DNA from: Gracilimonas halophila | GTDB lineage: Bacteria > Bacteroidota > Rhodothermia > Balneolales > Balneolaceae | Direction: 5' to 3' | Length of the DNA stretch: 64,000 bases | Assembly: GCF_042684365.1 (NCBI RefSeq) | Contig: NZ_JBHULI010000001.1 | Span: forward strand, 177,781-241,780 | In this document: positions 25,746-33,973 of the stretch, piece by piece | Layout of the letters: each line of letters begins with the position of its first letter | Position numbering within the stretch: the first letter of the stretch is position 1 | Made by a program: the position numbers and the translations under genes | The notes under the pieces: model-generated | What the model was told of the DNA's origin: nothing | The model's database searches: none | The model's input: only the letters and a program-made list of their open reading frames with translations

Positions 25746-25944
25746 ATGAACACAGATCTACCTTACCGAAGAAGAGAAAAAAGCCATCGAAAAGCTTTCC
25801 AATGAGCGTGGTACGACCCAAAGTAACATCATCCGCGAAGCGATTGAACATTATCTTGAGGAAGTCACTTTAGAAAAAAAACGCGACCACTTGATGGCGG
25901 CAGCCGGAATGTGGAAAGACAAAGAAAACATTCCGTGTTCCTGA
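25746..25944 (+). pseudogene. Ribbon-helix-helix (CopG-type) antitoxin remnant
   Basis: From 25753 the frame reads QIYLTEEEKKAIEKLSNERG, then TTQSNIIREAIEHYLEE and KRDHLMAAAGMWKDKEN, a standard RHH DNA-binding domain plus the toxin-contact tail of a VapB-like antitoxin. The ATG at 25746 is in a different frame (MNTDLPYRR... ends after 19 codons). In the RHH frame a TGA sits two codons before the Gln, so the start has been lost, as if two bases were deleted after ATGAA. The tail ends abruptly at TGA 25942-25944 and no toxin gene follows. The surrounding gap 25592-25956 holds nothing else. Confidence 0.75.
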
Positions 25945-25956
25945 AAAGCTTCTTAA

Positions 25957-26406
25957 TCAAATAGCAAAGGAAGTTCCGCATCCGCAATTCTCAACGGCGT
26001 TGGGATTGTCAAAAGTAAAACCACGGGCATCCAATCCATCAGGGTAATCGATCTGCATTCCTTCCAGATACATCAAGTGTTTGGGGGCTACAATGATCTC
26101 CATACCATGACTTTCAAATATCTTATCCTCATCCGTGCGATGATCTAAGCCAAGTTTGTAACTTAAGCCTGAGCATCCACCGCCATCTGCCGCCACACGG
26201 AGATAGAGGTTTTCATCCAGACCTTCTTCATTCTTGATCTTCTCAACCTGTTTGGCCGCACGTTCGGTAAGGGTCACGGGCTCACCGGTAAGCTCATTTT
26301 TTTGATAGTCTTCTTCCGTGATCGGTTGCGGATTTGCAGGTTCTTCTTCCTCCACATCGATCAGTGAGGAAATAACATCATCTAAACTTTCTTCTTGAAC
26401 ACTCAT
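25957..26406 (-). CDS. Iron-sulfur cluster carrier/insertion protein, ErpA/IscA (HesB) family
   Basis: An A-type Fe-S carrier. The three conserved cysteines are present: GGCSGLSY near residue 78 and ENCGCGTSFAI at the C terminus. The HesB domain fills residues 45-149 (VTLTERAAKQVEKI). The acidic 40-residue N-terminal extension (DDVISSLIDVEEEEP) is not part of the typical fold. It is a single gene on the minus strand, 33 bases from the next gene upstream. Confidence 0.9.
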   Translation of the reverse strand: MSVQEESLDDVISSLIDVEEEEPANPQPITEEDYQKNELTGEPVTLTERAAKQVEKIKNEEGLDENLYLRVAADGGGCSGLSYKLGLDHRTDEDKIFESHGMEIIVAPKHLMYLEGMQIDYPDGLDARGFTFDNPNAVENCGCGTSFAI

Positions 26407-26439
26407 GGGTTTCGCTCCTTTATTTAGAACGAGTGAAAA

Positions 26440-27138
26440 TTACGAAGTTTTATGGGAAAATGTGTAATGCGTTACGCCATCTTTTTCAAACAAGTCAAGT
26501 ACACCGGCACTTACCAAGTTCACCAAAATTTTAGCTGCCCGATAGGTTGTTACACTGATCAGCAGTGAGAATCTCTTAACCGTGATATCTCCGTATTCAT
26601 TCAAAAACCGGAAAAGCTGTTGTTCCTTTTCACCATACTCAAAAGTAACTCCCTCGTCGGAGCTATTTTGCTTGAGCACTTCAATGTATTCATCGCTGGC
26701 AACCACGCTTTCATCTTTAAGGCGAATATATACCTGACGGGTTTGCTTTCCTTTTACATAAATGGGTTTCTCTATAGCTTCCGGAACTTTCACGATCAAT
26801 ACGTCCCGTTCCCCAACATTCAGCAATTCAATTTCGATGGGAATCTCAGGAATGCATTCTTCAGATGCCGCCTGATTTAACCAAAACTCCTCTTCATGAT
26901 ATCCCTCAACCCCGAGGATCTCTCCGTTGTCTTCAACACCGATCAGGATAGTTCCGCCTTTGGTGTTTGCAAAGGCCGCCATTTCACGTGCTATTTTTTC
27001 TGGAGAAGCTACACTGTGTTTGAATTCCAAAAAGCTGCTCTCTCCCGTTTGAATAAGGTTTTTGAGATCCGACCTTGTCAGCTTAGATACTTTTACAGTG
27101 TCAGAGTACTGCATGTAAAATTCAAACTCATCTTCCAT
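26440..27138 (-). CDS. AlbA_2/Schlafen-like putative ATP-binding regulator
   Basis: A 232-residue protein. Residues 23-150 match the AlbA_2 (divergent AAA_4) domain: ESSFLEFKHSV, then the signature MAAFANTKGGTILIGVEDNG. The C-terminal 70 residues look like a winged helix (QLFRFLNEYGDITVKRFSLL). Such proteins are common in Bacteroidota as possible transcription regulators or RNA-related factors; the role here is not known. It precedes erpA on the same strand. Confidence 0.8.
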   Translation of the reverse strand: MEDEFEFYMQYSDTVKVSKLTRSDLKNLIQTGESSFLEFKHSVASPEKIAREMAAFANTKGGTILIGVEDNGEILGVEGYHEEEFWLNQAASEECIPEIPIEIELLNVGERDVLIVKVPEAIEKPIYVKGKQTRQVYIRLKDESVVASDEYIEVLKQNSSDEGVTFEYGEKEQQLFRFLNEYGDITVKRFSLLISVTTYRAAKILVNLVSAGVLDLFEKDGVTHYTFSHKTS

Positions 27139-27152
27139 TCTTCAAAGGATTG

Positions 27153-27216
27153 CGAGTTGCAGGTTCGTGTTGCGGGTTTATTTTCTTTTAACCCTCAACA
27201 CGAAACATGAAACTCG
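27153..27216. repeat. Imperfect 26-bp inverted repeat after gpsA
   Basis: The arms at 27153-27178 (beginning CGAGTTGCAGGTTCGTG) and 27190-27216 (ending CACGAAACATGAAACTCG) pair with a few mismatches around an 11-base AT-rich loop. It lies three bases beyond the gpsA stop and could act as a transcript-end hairpin. The wording (GTTGCGGGTT, CTCAACACGAAAC) resembles low-complexity intergenic repeats. Confidence 0.7.
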
Positions 27217-27218
27217 AT

Positions 27219-28235
27219 TTACATAACAATTTCGTTTTTGGGGTCGCGCGTCATCAAGTTGTACAACGCATCCCTTGGATCCACATTGTCAAATAAAACA
27301 CCGTACACCGCCTTGGTTATCGGCATTTCCACCTTATTTTTTGTGGCCCAGTCGTATACAGATTTTGTTGTTTTCACACCTTCTGCCACCATGTTCATGC
27401 TTTTAACAATGTCGTCCAGCTTCTCACCCTTTCCAATGCGAAAACCGACCGAACGGTTCCGGCTGTGAGAACTGGTACAAGTTACGATCAGATCGCCCAT
27501 ACCCGTCAATCCTGAGAACGTATCTGAGTGAGCGCCCATCATCATTCCCATACGTTTCATTTCATGGAGACCCCGCGTTATCAAAGCTCCTTTGGCGTTA
27601 TCCCCAAGCTCAGCACCATCCACAATACCCGCCGCAATAGCCATGATATTTTTTACTGAACCTCCAATTTCAACCCCTATCACATCACTGTTCACATAAA
27701 CACGAAACATAGGTGTTAAAAATGTTTCTTGTATGATCTTGGCTGTTCGGGTTGAATAAGCCGATGCAACAACCGTTGTCGGTTTTAACATCCCAACTTC
27801 CTCAGCATGACTTGGCCCGTAAAGAACTCCGATGTTATCTTCAAGCGTAGTTCCCTGCATCACCTCAACCAATACCTGAGACATGGTCTTAAAAGAATCA
27901 TTCTCAATTCCTTTAGCTACCGTCACTAATATTTCGTGTCCATCGAGACAGGGTTTGAGTTTTACAGCCACATCACGAAGGGTGTGAGACGGTGTCGCAA
28001 AAACAACCATATCCTGGGTTTGCATGCATTGCTCCAGGTCGTTATAAGCGATGATCGAATCTGATAATTTAATATCACTCAGATAGGATGGATTCTTATG
28101 CTTTTCATTGATATGATCAGCAATACTTTCTTCACGTGCCCAAAGCTGAACATTATTTCCGGCCTGATCCAACACCATAGCAAGTGCAGTTCCAAAGCTC
28201 CCGGCACCGATCACGGTAACATTCCTGTTGCTCAT
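27219..28235 (-). CDS. gpsA: Glycerol-3-phosphate dehydrogenase [NAD(P)+]
   Basis: Makes sn-glycerol 3-phosphate from dihydroxyacetone phosphate for phospholipid synthesis. The N-terminal GAGSFGTALAMVL (residues 11-23), VTVAKGIE, YGPSHAEEV, SVKNIMAIAAG and GLTGMGDLIVTC motifs are all those of GpsA. Length 338 is standard. Its start overlaps the plsY stop (ATGA), so the two phospholipid genes are coupled. Confidence 0.96.
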   Translation of the reverse strand: MSNRNVTVIGAGSFGTALAMVLDQAGNNVQLWAREESIADHINEKHKNPSYLSDIKLSDSIIAYNDLEQCMQTQDMVVFATPSHTLRDVAVKLKPCLDGHEILVTVAKGIENDSFKTMSQVLVEVMQGTTLEDNIGVLYGPSHAEEVGMLKPTTVVASAYSTRTAKIIQETFLTPMFRVYVNSDVIGVEIGGSVKNIMAIAAGIVDGAELGDNAKGALITRGLHEMKRMGMMMGAHSDTFSGLTGMGDLIVTCTSSHSRNRSVGFRIGKGEKLDDIVKSMNMVAEGVKTTKSVYDWATKNKVEMPITKAVYGVLFDNVDPRDALYNLMTRDPKNEIVM

Positions 28236-28936
28236 ACTTCCGCCTCCGCCAAATCTTCAACAGATTCTTTTTTATTCTCCTTATTGCCTGAGAAACTTAT
28301 TCTGCTTTCTGTACCGTCCAGCAAGCGACTAATATTAGATTTATGTTTATAGATGATACCGCTGGCTATCAGGATAGCAAAAATAATAATGCTTCCATCC
28401 ACATAGTATCCAAATCCAAAGCGCATCACCAACAAACTGATAGGATAGATAAAACTTGCCAGAATGGAAGCAAGTGAAACATATCGAGTTGTGAATACAA
28501 TAACGATAAAAATAACACTTGAAATACCAATTGAAATAGGCTCGATCCCATATAACATTCCGCAAGCTGTTGCGGCTCCCTTTCCGCCTTTAAAATTTGC
28601 GAAGACAGGGAACATGTGTCCAACAACAGCGAATAAACCACAGGTGATCTTCAAAAAAGTATCGGCTTCCCAACCGGGAGGAGCTATGGGACCGTTACCG
28701 ATTTCGAAAGCATACATGGCTACCCAGTAGGAGGCAATAAAACCTTTCATGAAATCAAGAAATAAAACACTTACTCCCGATTTCCACCCCAAATTCCGAA
28801 ATGCATTGGTAGTTCCGAGATTTCCACTTCCAAAATTACGGATATCCATTTTATGGAATATCTGGCCTACCCAAAGTGAAGCCGGAATAGATCCCAACAC
28901 ATAACTAATAGCCAATACTGTAAATAGTGCGATCAT
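28232..28936 (-). CDS. plsY: Acyl-phosphate:glycerol-3-phosphate acyltransferase
   Basis: An integral membrane acyltransferase using acyl phosphate, the partner of PlsX. Family motifs are GSIPASLWVGQ (residues 16-26), GSGNLGTTNAFRNLGW (36-51) and FKGGKGAATACGMLYG near residue 118. Five or more transmembrane segments are evident. At 234 residues it is slightly long, owing to a charged C-terminal tail. Together with gpsA it makes lysophosphatidate from central metabolites. Confidence 0.95.
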   Translation of the reverse strand: MIALFTVLAISYVLGSIPASLWVGQIFHKMDIRNFGSGNLGTTNAFRNLGWKSGVSVLFLDFMKGFIASYWVAMYAFEIGNGPIAPPGWEADTFLKITCGLFAVVGHMFPVFANFKGGKGAATACGMLYGIEPISIGISSVIFIVIVFTTRYVSLASILASFIYPISLLVMRFGFGYYVDGSIIIFAILIASGIIYKHKSNISRLLDGTESRISFSGNKENKKESVEDLAEAEV

Positions 28937-29022
28937 TTGCCTTGTCTTTTTCGCAAGTTACTATAACGGATGCTTAGTTAGTAGTTATTGGTTTACGGAT
29001 TTTTCGTATACCAAATATCTAA

Positions 29023-29904
29023 CTAAACGTGACGCTCTGCATGATAGGAAGAACGAACCAGCGGCCCACTTTCCACATGCTCAATACCCAGCTTTTCACC
29101 GATCTCTTTGTACTCTGCAAATTGGTCAGGATGAACCCAATCAATAACAGGATGGTGCATTTTGGTAGGCTGCATGTACTGGCCAATAGTCAATACATCT
29201 ACGCCGTGATCCGCGCAATCCTGCATCAGCTCTATAACTTCTTCACGCTTTTCACCCAATCCAACCATGATGCCGGTCTTGGTTCTGATTCCTGAGTTTT
29301 TGGTGCGCTGAAGAAGCTCAAGTGAACGCTCGTAGCGGGCCTGAGGGCGAACTCGGCGATATTTACTTGGGACGGTTTCCAGATTGTGACTCAACACATC
29401 CGGCGGAGTATCAAATACAATTTGAAGGGCGGCATCCCATTCTCCGCGGAAATCCGGGATAAGAGATTCGATGGTAACACCGGGAATGGCTTTTCGAATT
29501 TCTTCGTGACAAGCAGCAAAAATTGGAGCACCGCCGTCCTTTCGTTCGTCACGGTTTACCGAGGTAAGTACAACATGCTTCAGTTTCATCTTGGCAGCGG
29601 CATCAGCCACTCGCGCCGGTTCGTCCCAATCAAGGTCAGCCGGAGGGCGACCGGTCTTGATCGCACAAAAGGCACAGGAACGTGTACAAACGTCTCCCAG
29701 GATCATAAATGTAGCTGTTCCGGCTCCCCAGCATTCACCCATATTCGGGCAGCGTGCTTCCGAACAAACGGTATTCAGGTTATTGTCCCGAATGGTTTTC
29801 GAAACTTCTTTGAATTTCTCTCCTGATGGGAGTTTAACACGCAACCAATCGGGCCGACGGTTTTTCTCTGATGGTTTGTCTACTACCTGAAGTTCTTTGA
29901 TCAT
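29023..29904 (-). CDS. lipA: Lipoyl synthase
   Basis: A radical-SAM enzyme inserting two sulfurs into octanoyl groups on E2 and H proteins. Auxiliary cluster cysteines are in CSEARCPNMGECW, and the SAM-cluster motif CTRSCAFC follows. The C-terminal serine ligand motif RSSYHA is present. Length 293 is normal. It lies downstream of lipB on the same strand, separated by a half copy of repeat family 2. Confidence 0.96.
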   Translation of the reverse strand: MIKELQVVDKPSEKNRRPDWLRVKLPSGEKFKEVSKTIRDNNLNTVCSEARCPNMGECWGAGTATFMILGDVCTRSCAFCAIKTGRPPADLDWDEPARVADAAAKMKLKHVVLTSVNRDERKDGGAPIFAACHEEIRKAIPGVTIESLIPDFRGEWDAALQIVFDTPPDVLSHNLETVPSKYRRVRPQARYERSLELLQRTKNSGIRTKTGIMVGLGEKREEVIELMQDCADHGVDVLTIGQYMQPTKMHHPVIDWVHPDQFAEYKEIGEKLGIEHVESGPLVRSSYHAERHV

Positions 29905-29963
29905 GGTGCTTCTTTAGTGATTTTTTGGAGGAGAAAAAGTCATTAAAGCATTTTAGGCTTTAT

Positions 29964-30016
29964 TCACCTTTTACCCTCCTCTTGATCTCCTCCCGGGAGG
30001 AGAAACTCTTTGGTGA
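29964..30016. repeat. Intergenic repeat family 2, half copy c
   Basis: A polypyrimidine lead (ACCCTCCTCTTG) followed by the palindrome CTCCTCCCGGGAGGAG and a TTTGGTG end. It corresponds to the left part of copy a, but its palindrome has compensatory changes (CTCCTCCC/GGGAGGAG against CCTCTCCC/GGGAGAGG). It lies between lipB and lipA. Confidence 0.6.
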
Positions 30017-30066
30017 AAATGATGCTTTTCACAAACCTCATTTCCATTATATCTTACAAATTAAAG

Positions 30067-30792
30067 TTACGAAATTATCTGCTCCACTTCTTGCAGAGAA
30101 CCTTTATCTGAAATGGAGACTTCAAAAACATTTTGAAAGTGAAATACGATCCGCTCTTTAACTTCCTCGGGGTCAATTTCTTTACCTGAAATTTCTTGTA
30201 AACTGGTTACTGCCTTATCATCAATTCCACAAGGAACGATATTATTAAAATATCTCAAATCAGTGTTTACATTGAACGCAAAACCGTGCATGGTAACCCA
30301 GCGTGAGCATCGGATGCCCATGGCGCAGATCTTTTCGTTCTCTACCCAAACGCCGGTAGCGCCTTCAATTCGATGTGCTTCAAAACCAAAATCCGAACAA
30401 ACCCGGATCATCACTTCTTCAAGAAAGCGAAGGTATTTATGGACGTCCGTAAAATGACGGTCAAGGTCCAAAATGGGATAGCCTACAATTTGCCCGGGGC
30501 CGTGATAGGTAATATCTCCACCACGATCAATTTTGATGAACTCGGCTTCCAATTGCTGCAATTCTATCATTGAGCGCAGCATGTTCTCTTCACTGCCGCT
30601 TTTACCCAATGTATAAACATGTGGGTGCTCCACAAAAAACAGAAGGTCATCCAGGCGTTTTCCATTGAGCTCGCCTTTTTGCTCTGCCCGCTTTTCATCA
30701 ATAAGTCGCTGCTGAACGGATTTCTGCAGATCCCATATCGGCTGATATGCGGCATGGCCCAGATCGTACAGATCGATGATTTTTTGAGGCAT
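30067..30792 (-). CDS. lipB: Lipoyl(octanoyl) transferase
   Basis: Transfers octanoyl from ACP to the lipoyl domains, supplying the substrate of LipA. The signature 'RGGDITYHGPGQIVGYPILD' is near residue 90, and the catalytic cysteine is expected in NIVPCGIDDKAVTSL near residue 195. Length 241 is typical. With lipA next to it and lpdA upstream on the same strand, the region forms a lipoate and 2-oxoacid dehydrogenase cluster. Confidence 0.95.
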   Translation of the reverse strand: MPQKIIDLYDLGHAAYQPIWDLQKSVQQRLIDEKRAEQKGELNGKRLDDLLFFVEHPHVYTLGKSGSEENMLRSMIELQQLEAEFIKIDRGGDITYHGPGQIVGYPILDLDRHFTDVHKYLRFLEEVMIRVCSDFGFEAHRIEGATGVWVENEKICAMGIRCSRWVTMHGFAFNVNTDLRYFNNIVPCGIDDKAVTSLQEISGKEIDPEEVKERIVFHFQNVFEVSISDKGSLQEVEQIIS

Positions 30793-30825
30793 TTTTTAAT
30801 TCTAAATCATAAATATCCAAAGAAA

Positions 30826-30990
30826 TAAAGTCTCTCCTTGAGGAGAGATCAACAAATCAGCTGTTCCTGATTTGTTGTGAGAGGTGTTGTTGCCAGGGAG
30901 TATGAAGTTTAATAAAAACTTACTTGCTCTTGGTGACAACACCCTCCGTCTCCCATTCGGTCGACACCTCCCTCAAGGGAGGATTTTTTC
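30826..30990. repeat. Variable-stem intergenic repeat, copy B
   Basis: Same order as copy A: palindrome TCTCTCCTTGAGGAGAGA, then hairpin arms CAACAAATCAG (30850-30860) and CTGATTTGTTG (30867-30877) around CTGTTC, then GAGGTGTTG. A spacer follows, then ACACCCTCCG, TCCCATTCGGTCGACACC and CTCCCTCAAGGGAGG. It shares its stem sequence with copy A only. The remainder of the lipB-lpdA gap (30991-31175) holds the lpdA terminator. Confidence 0.82.
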
Positions 30991-31107
30991 TGCCTCGTAC
31001 ACGATATGACCGATAACCGGTCTGATCTATTATAAAGGCTTTGGCTTTAAACAAAAATCGGTCAGACGGGCTTAGAGCCGTCAGACCGCGAAGTAATATC
31101 AACCAAG

Positions 31108-31134
31108 ACAAAAATGGCTCCCGAAGGAGCCAAA
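31108..31134 (-). terminator. Terminator of lpdA
   Basis: On the minus strand, TGGCTCC-TTCG-GGAGCCA forms a perfect 7-bp stem with a stable tetraloop, followed by TTTTT. It is 42 bases after the lpdA stop. Confidence 0.85.
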
Positions 31135-31175
31135 TTCGTTCAACATTCTATGTTGGATATTTCTTGTTCGATGTT

Positions 31176-32594
31176 CTACTTCTTAACAGGAGTTCCTAAG
31201 TGAACACCTTCGTTATACGCTTCAGCCACAGCTTCCATCACCGCTTCTGACATCGTTGGATGTGGGTGAACCGCGCTGATAATTTCATGTCCTGTGGTTT
31301 CAAGGTCACGGGCTACAACCGCTTCAGCGATCATTTCAGTCACGCCAAACCCAATCATATGGCAACCCAGCCACTCACCGTATTTGGCATCAAATACAAC
31401 CTTAACGAAGCCTTCTTCGTGTCCGAGTGCTGTTGCTTTTCCTGATGCAGAAAGCGGGAATTTTCCGACTTTCACATCATAGCCTTCATCTTTAGCGGCT
31501 TGCTCGGTCAATCCAACAGAAGCAACCTGTGGCTCACAATAAGTACAGCCCGGAATGTTGTTATAGTTGATCGGGTGTGGGTCTTGTCCGGCTAGCTGTT
31601 CAGCAAGAACAGTCGCTTCATGAGAAGCTTTATGTGCCAGCCATGGAGCTCCGATGATATCACCGATGGCATAAATGCCGTCTACATTGGTTTTGTAGGT
31701 TTTCTTGTCAACCACTATAGAACCTTTCTCGGTTTTAACGCCGGCTTTATCTAGGCCAAGGCCTTCGATGTTTCCGGTTACACCAACGGCAGAAAGCACT
31801 ACATCAGCTTCGATCTTCTCTTCGCCTTTCTTGGTTTTCACAGTGACTTCAACACCTTTGCCTTTCTTCTTCACGTTCTCGACCGTGCTCTCGGTCATCA
31901 CATTGATGCCTTTTTTCTTGTAGATCTTGCCGAGTTCTTTTCCAACATCTTTGTCTTCAACCGGTACTAAGGTGTCTTGCAATTCAACCAAAGTAACTTC
32001 GGTTCCGATAGTGTGATAGAAATACGCAAACTCAACACCGATAGCACCGGCCCCTACGATCACCATTTTCTTAGGCTGCTTTTCCATTTGCATGGCTTTT
32101 TCAGAATCGATGATCATCTCACCGTCGATCTTCAGACTTGGAAGCTCACGCGGGCGGGCACCGGTAGCCACAATAAAATGCTTGGCTTTGATACTTTCCT
32201 GCTCTTTTCCTTTGTCATCATTGACAGCCAGTTCAGATTTTGACTTAAAAACACCCGTTCCCATGAATACATCGATCTTATTCGCTTTCATGAGGAACTG
32301 AACGCCTTTGCTCATTTTATTGGCAACGCCACGGCTTCGTTTAACCATGCCGCCAAAATCGGCTGAGTAATCTTTTACGTTGATTCCATAATCCGAAGCA
32401 TGCTCTATCGACTCATACACTTCTGCAGAGCGCAACAATGCCTTCGTAGGAATACATCCGATATTCAAGCAAACACCGCCAAGATGTCTTTTTTCTACAA
32501 TTGCGGTTTTGAAGCCAAGCTGAGAAGCGCGAATGGCGGCTACATATCCGCCGGGGCCTGACCCGATTACACATACATCAAATTCTTTTGCCAT
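31176..32594 (-). CDS. lpdA: Dihydrolipoyl dehydrogenase (E3)
   Basis: A flavoprotein that reoxidises dihydrolipoamide in pyruvate/2-oxoglutarate dehydrogenase and glycine cleavage. The FAD site GSGPGGYVAAIRASQLG lies at residues 11-27, and the redox disulfide is in GGVCLNIGCIPTK near residue 43. The NAD fold IVGAGAIGVEFAYFY is near residue 178, and the His-Glu pair is in HPHPTMSEAV near residue 448. Length 472 is normal. It has its own terminator. Confidence 0.96.
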   Translation of the reverse strand: MAKEFDVCVIGSGPGGYVAAIRASQLGFKTAIVEKRHLGGVCLNIGCIPTKALLRSAEVYESIEHASDYGINVKDYSADFGGMVKRSRGVANKMSKGVQFLMKANKIDVFMGTGVFKSKSELAVNDDKGKEQESIKAKHFIVATGARPRELPSLKIDGEMIIDSEKAMQMEKQPKKMVIVGAGAIGVEFAYFYHTIGTEVTLVELQDTLVPVEDKDVGKELGKIYKKKGINVMTESTVENVKKKGKGVEVTVKTKKGEEKIEADVVLSAVGVTGNIEGLGLDKAGVKTEKGSIVVDKKTYKTNVDGIYAIGDIIGAPWLAHKASHEATVLAEQLAGQDPHPINYNNIPGCTYCEPQVASVGLTEQAAKDEGYDVKVGKFPLSASGKATALGHEEGFVKVVFDAKYGEWLGCHMIGFGVTEMIAEAVVARDLETTGHEIISAVHPHPTMSEAVMEAVAEAYNEGVHLGTPVKK

Positions 32595-32816
32595 GGTACT
32601 TTTTGATAATAGTTTTGAAATTTGGCGCCATCCTCAGAGAAACCAAGCATGGCGGACTTTTAAAAGCCCTAAAAGGTAAGGGTTTTTAGTTTGAACTTCG
32701 AGTATTGAACAAGGAATATTGAATATTTGTCTGTTTAAGACTTGGTTTGCTCCAACAGACCGAGTCCTAAGACAATTTCGATATCGAAAGCATTTTTACG
32801 TATCCATAGCACCTTT

Positions 32817-32974
32817 CACCCACCCCTCAATCCCCGCCCGAGCGGGGAAGCTCTTTAGGTGGTTTCTGTGTTGGATTATAGGTTATCGCCATTGGCAATA
32901 TCCTCTAAGCTATCTCCCCATTCACCAGAACGTCTTCCTCTCCCGGGAGAGGAAACAAAGGTGTGGGTGGTATT
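32817..32974. repeat. Intergenic repeat family 2, copy b (inverted)
   Basis: ACCCACCCCTCAATCCCCG, then GCCCGAGCGGGG, a spacer, the palindrome TTCCTCTCCCGGGAGAGGAA, and CAAAGGTGTGGGTGG. This is the reverse complement of copy a's layout. The wider gene-free stretch 32595-33172 also contains word-like AT-rich text (TATTGAACAAGGAATATTGA near 32703) similar to the spacer of copies E and F. I see no gene or RNA in it. Confidence 0.72.
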
Positions 32975-33172
32975 CACTAGAACCATCGGGCCTATAAGAC
33001 TCATCCATCGGACGGCTCTTGGTAAGATTCTATTGCCCGGCCTTTAGGTCAGATGGGGATCTGGATTCAGGATGACTTTGTTTCACTTTTCCAAAAATTC
33101 ACAATCTTTAATTCTCTATTGCCTCCAGTTTTAGTATAATGATGCAGAGAGACCAAAAAACCGCTAAAGACT

Positions 33173-33949
33173 ATGAAAAAGACGATCACCACCCTGTTAT
33201 TACTTTTTATCGCTGTACCAGTCATGGCTTCCTCTTCAAATCCGGACCCGGTCAAGATGAAGGAAAACATCAAAGAACTTGCGGAATATTTTGAGGCTAA
33301 GGGCTACGCGTTCAATCAAATGATAGAAGACCCCCGGTTCAAACTGGTGGAAGATATTACAGGGAAATTCACCCGGGCTGCTGAGATCAAGATCGAGAAT
33401 TTTGAAGATTATCAGGGAGTGATCAAATATGACCGTAAGCGGGACAAGATCCGGGATTTCATGACTGAATATGCTGCTGATTTGGAATCTGCCGAGAAAG
33501 AATACGGAATTCCCAAACATGTGATCGCGGGGATCATCGGGATCGAATCAGAATTTGGAAGATATAGAGGAAGTTATAATCCATTCAATGCCTATGTTTC
33601 CATGTATGCGGAAGGACATCGCGCAGAGTTTGCCAAAGCACAGCTGGAAGAACTTTTGAAATTCACAAAGAAGAGAAATATGGATGTTCTTTCTCTTGAA
33701 TCCAGTTATGCCGGGGCAATGTCATATGCACAATTTATTCCCTACTCCCTCAACCGCTGGTGGGTGGGTGATGATCTGTATCATATGCCAAACAACATCA
33801 AATCAGTAGCCAACTATTTAGCACATTTCAAAGAGATCACAGGCTCGGTGGAGAAGGCTGTTTTCAGATACAATCCCAGCAGCATGTACACAAAAGTGGT
33901 TTTAGCTTTGGCTGATGAAGCTGTGTTGGTAATGGAAGAGACGGAGTGA
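33173..33949 (+). CDS. Lytic murein transglycosylase, MltB-like
   Basis: A 258-residue secreted enzyme cleaving glycan strands with 1,6-anhydro product formation. The signal peptide MKKTITTLLLLFIAVPVMA is followed by the SLT_2 domain. The catalytic glutamate is in GIIGIESEFGRYRG near residue 120. The GAMSYAQFIPYSLNRWW block near residue 180 and the tail VFRYNPSSMYTKVV are MltB-type. It lacks the C-terminal peptidoglycan-binding extension. It stands alone and is convergent with the TlpA-like gene. Confidence 0.9.
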   Translation: MKKTITTLLLLFIAVPVMASSSNPDPVKMKENIKELAEYFEAKGYAFNQMIEDPRFKLVEDITGKFTRAAEIKIENFEDYQGVIKYDRKRDKIRDFMTEYAADLESAEKEYGIPKHVIAGIIGIESEFGRYRGSYNPFNAYVSMYAEGHRAEFAKAQLEELLKFTKKRNMDVLSLESSYAGAMSYAQFIPYSLNRWWVGDDLYHMPNNIKSVANYLAHFKEITGSVEKAVFRYNPSSMYTKVVLALADEAVLVMEETE

Positions 33950-33973
33950 TTCATCTTTAGCTATCAGCTTCCG

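Noticed and set aside
32719..33047. Two plus-strand frames (92 and 62 codons) before the lytic transglycosylase
   Set aside because: They run through repeat family 2 copy b and have no protein-like features.
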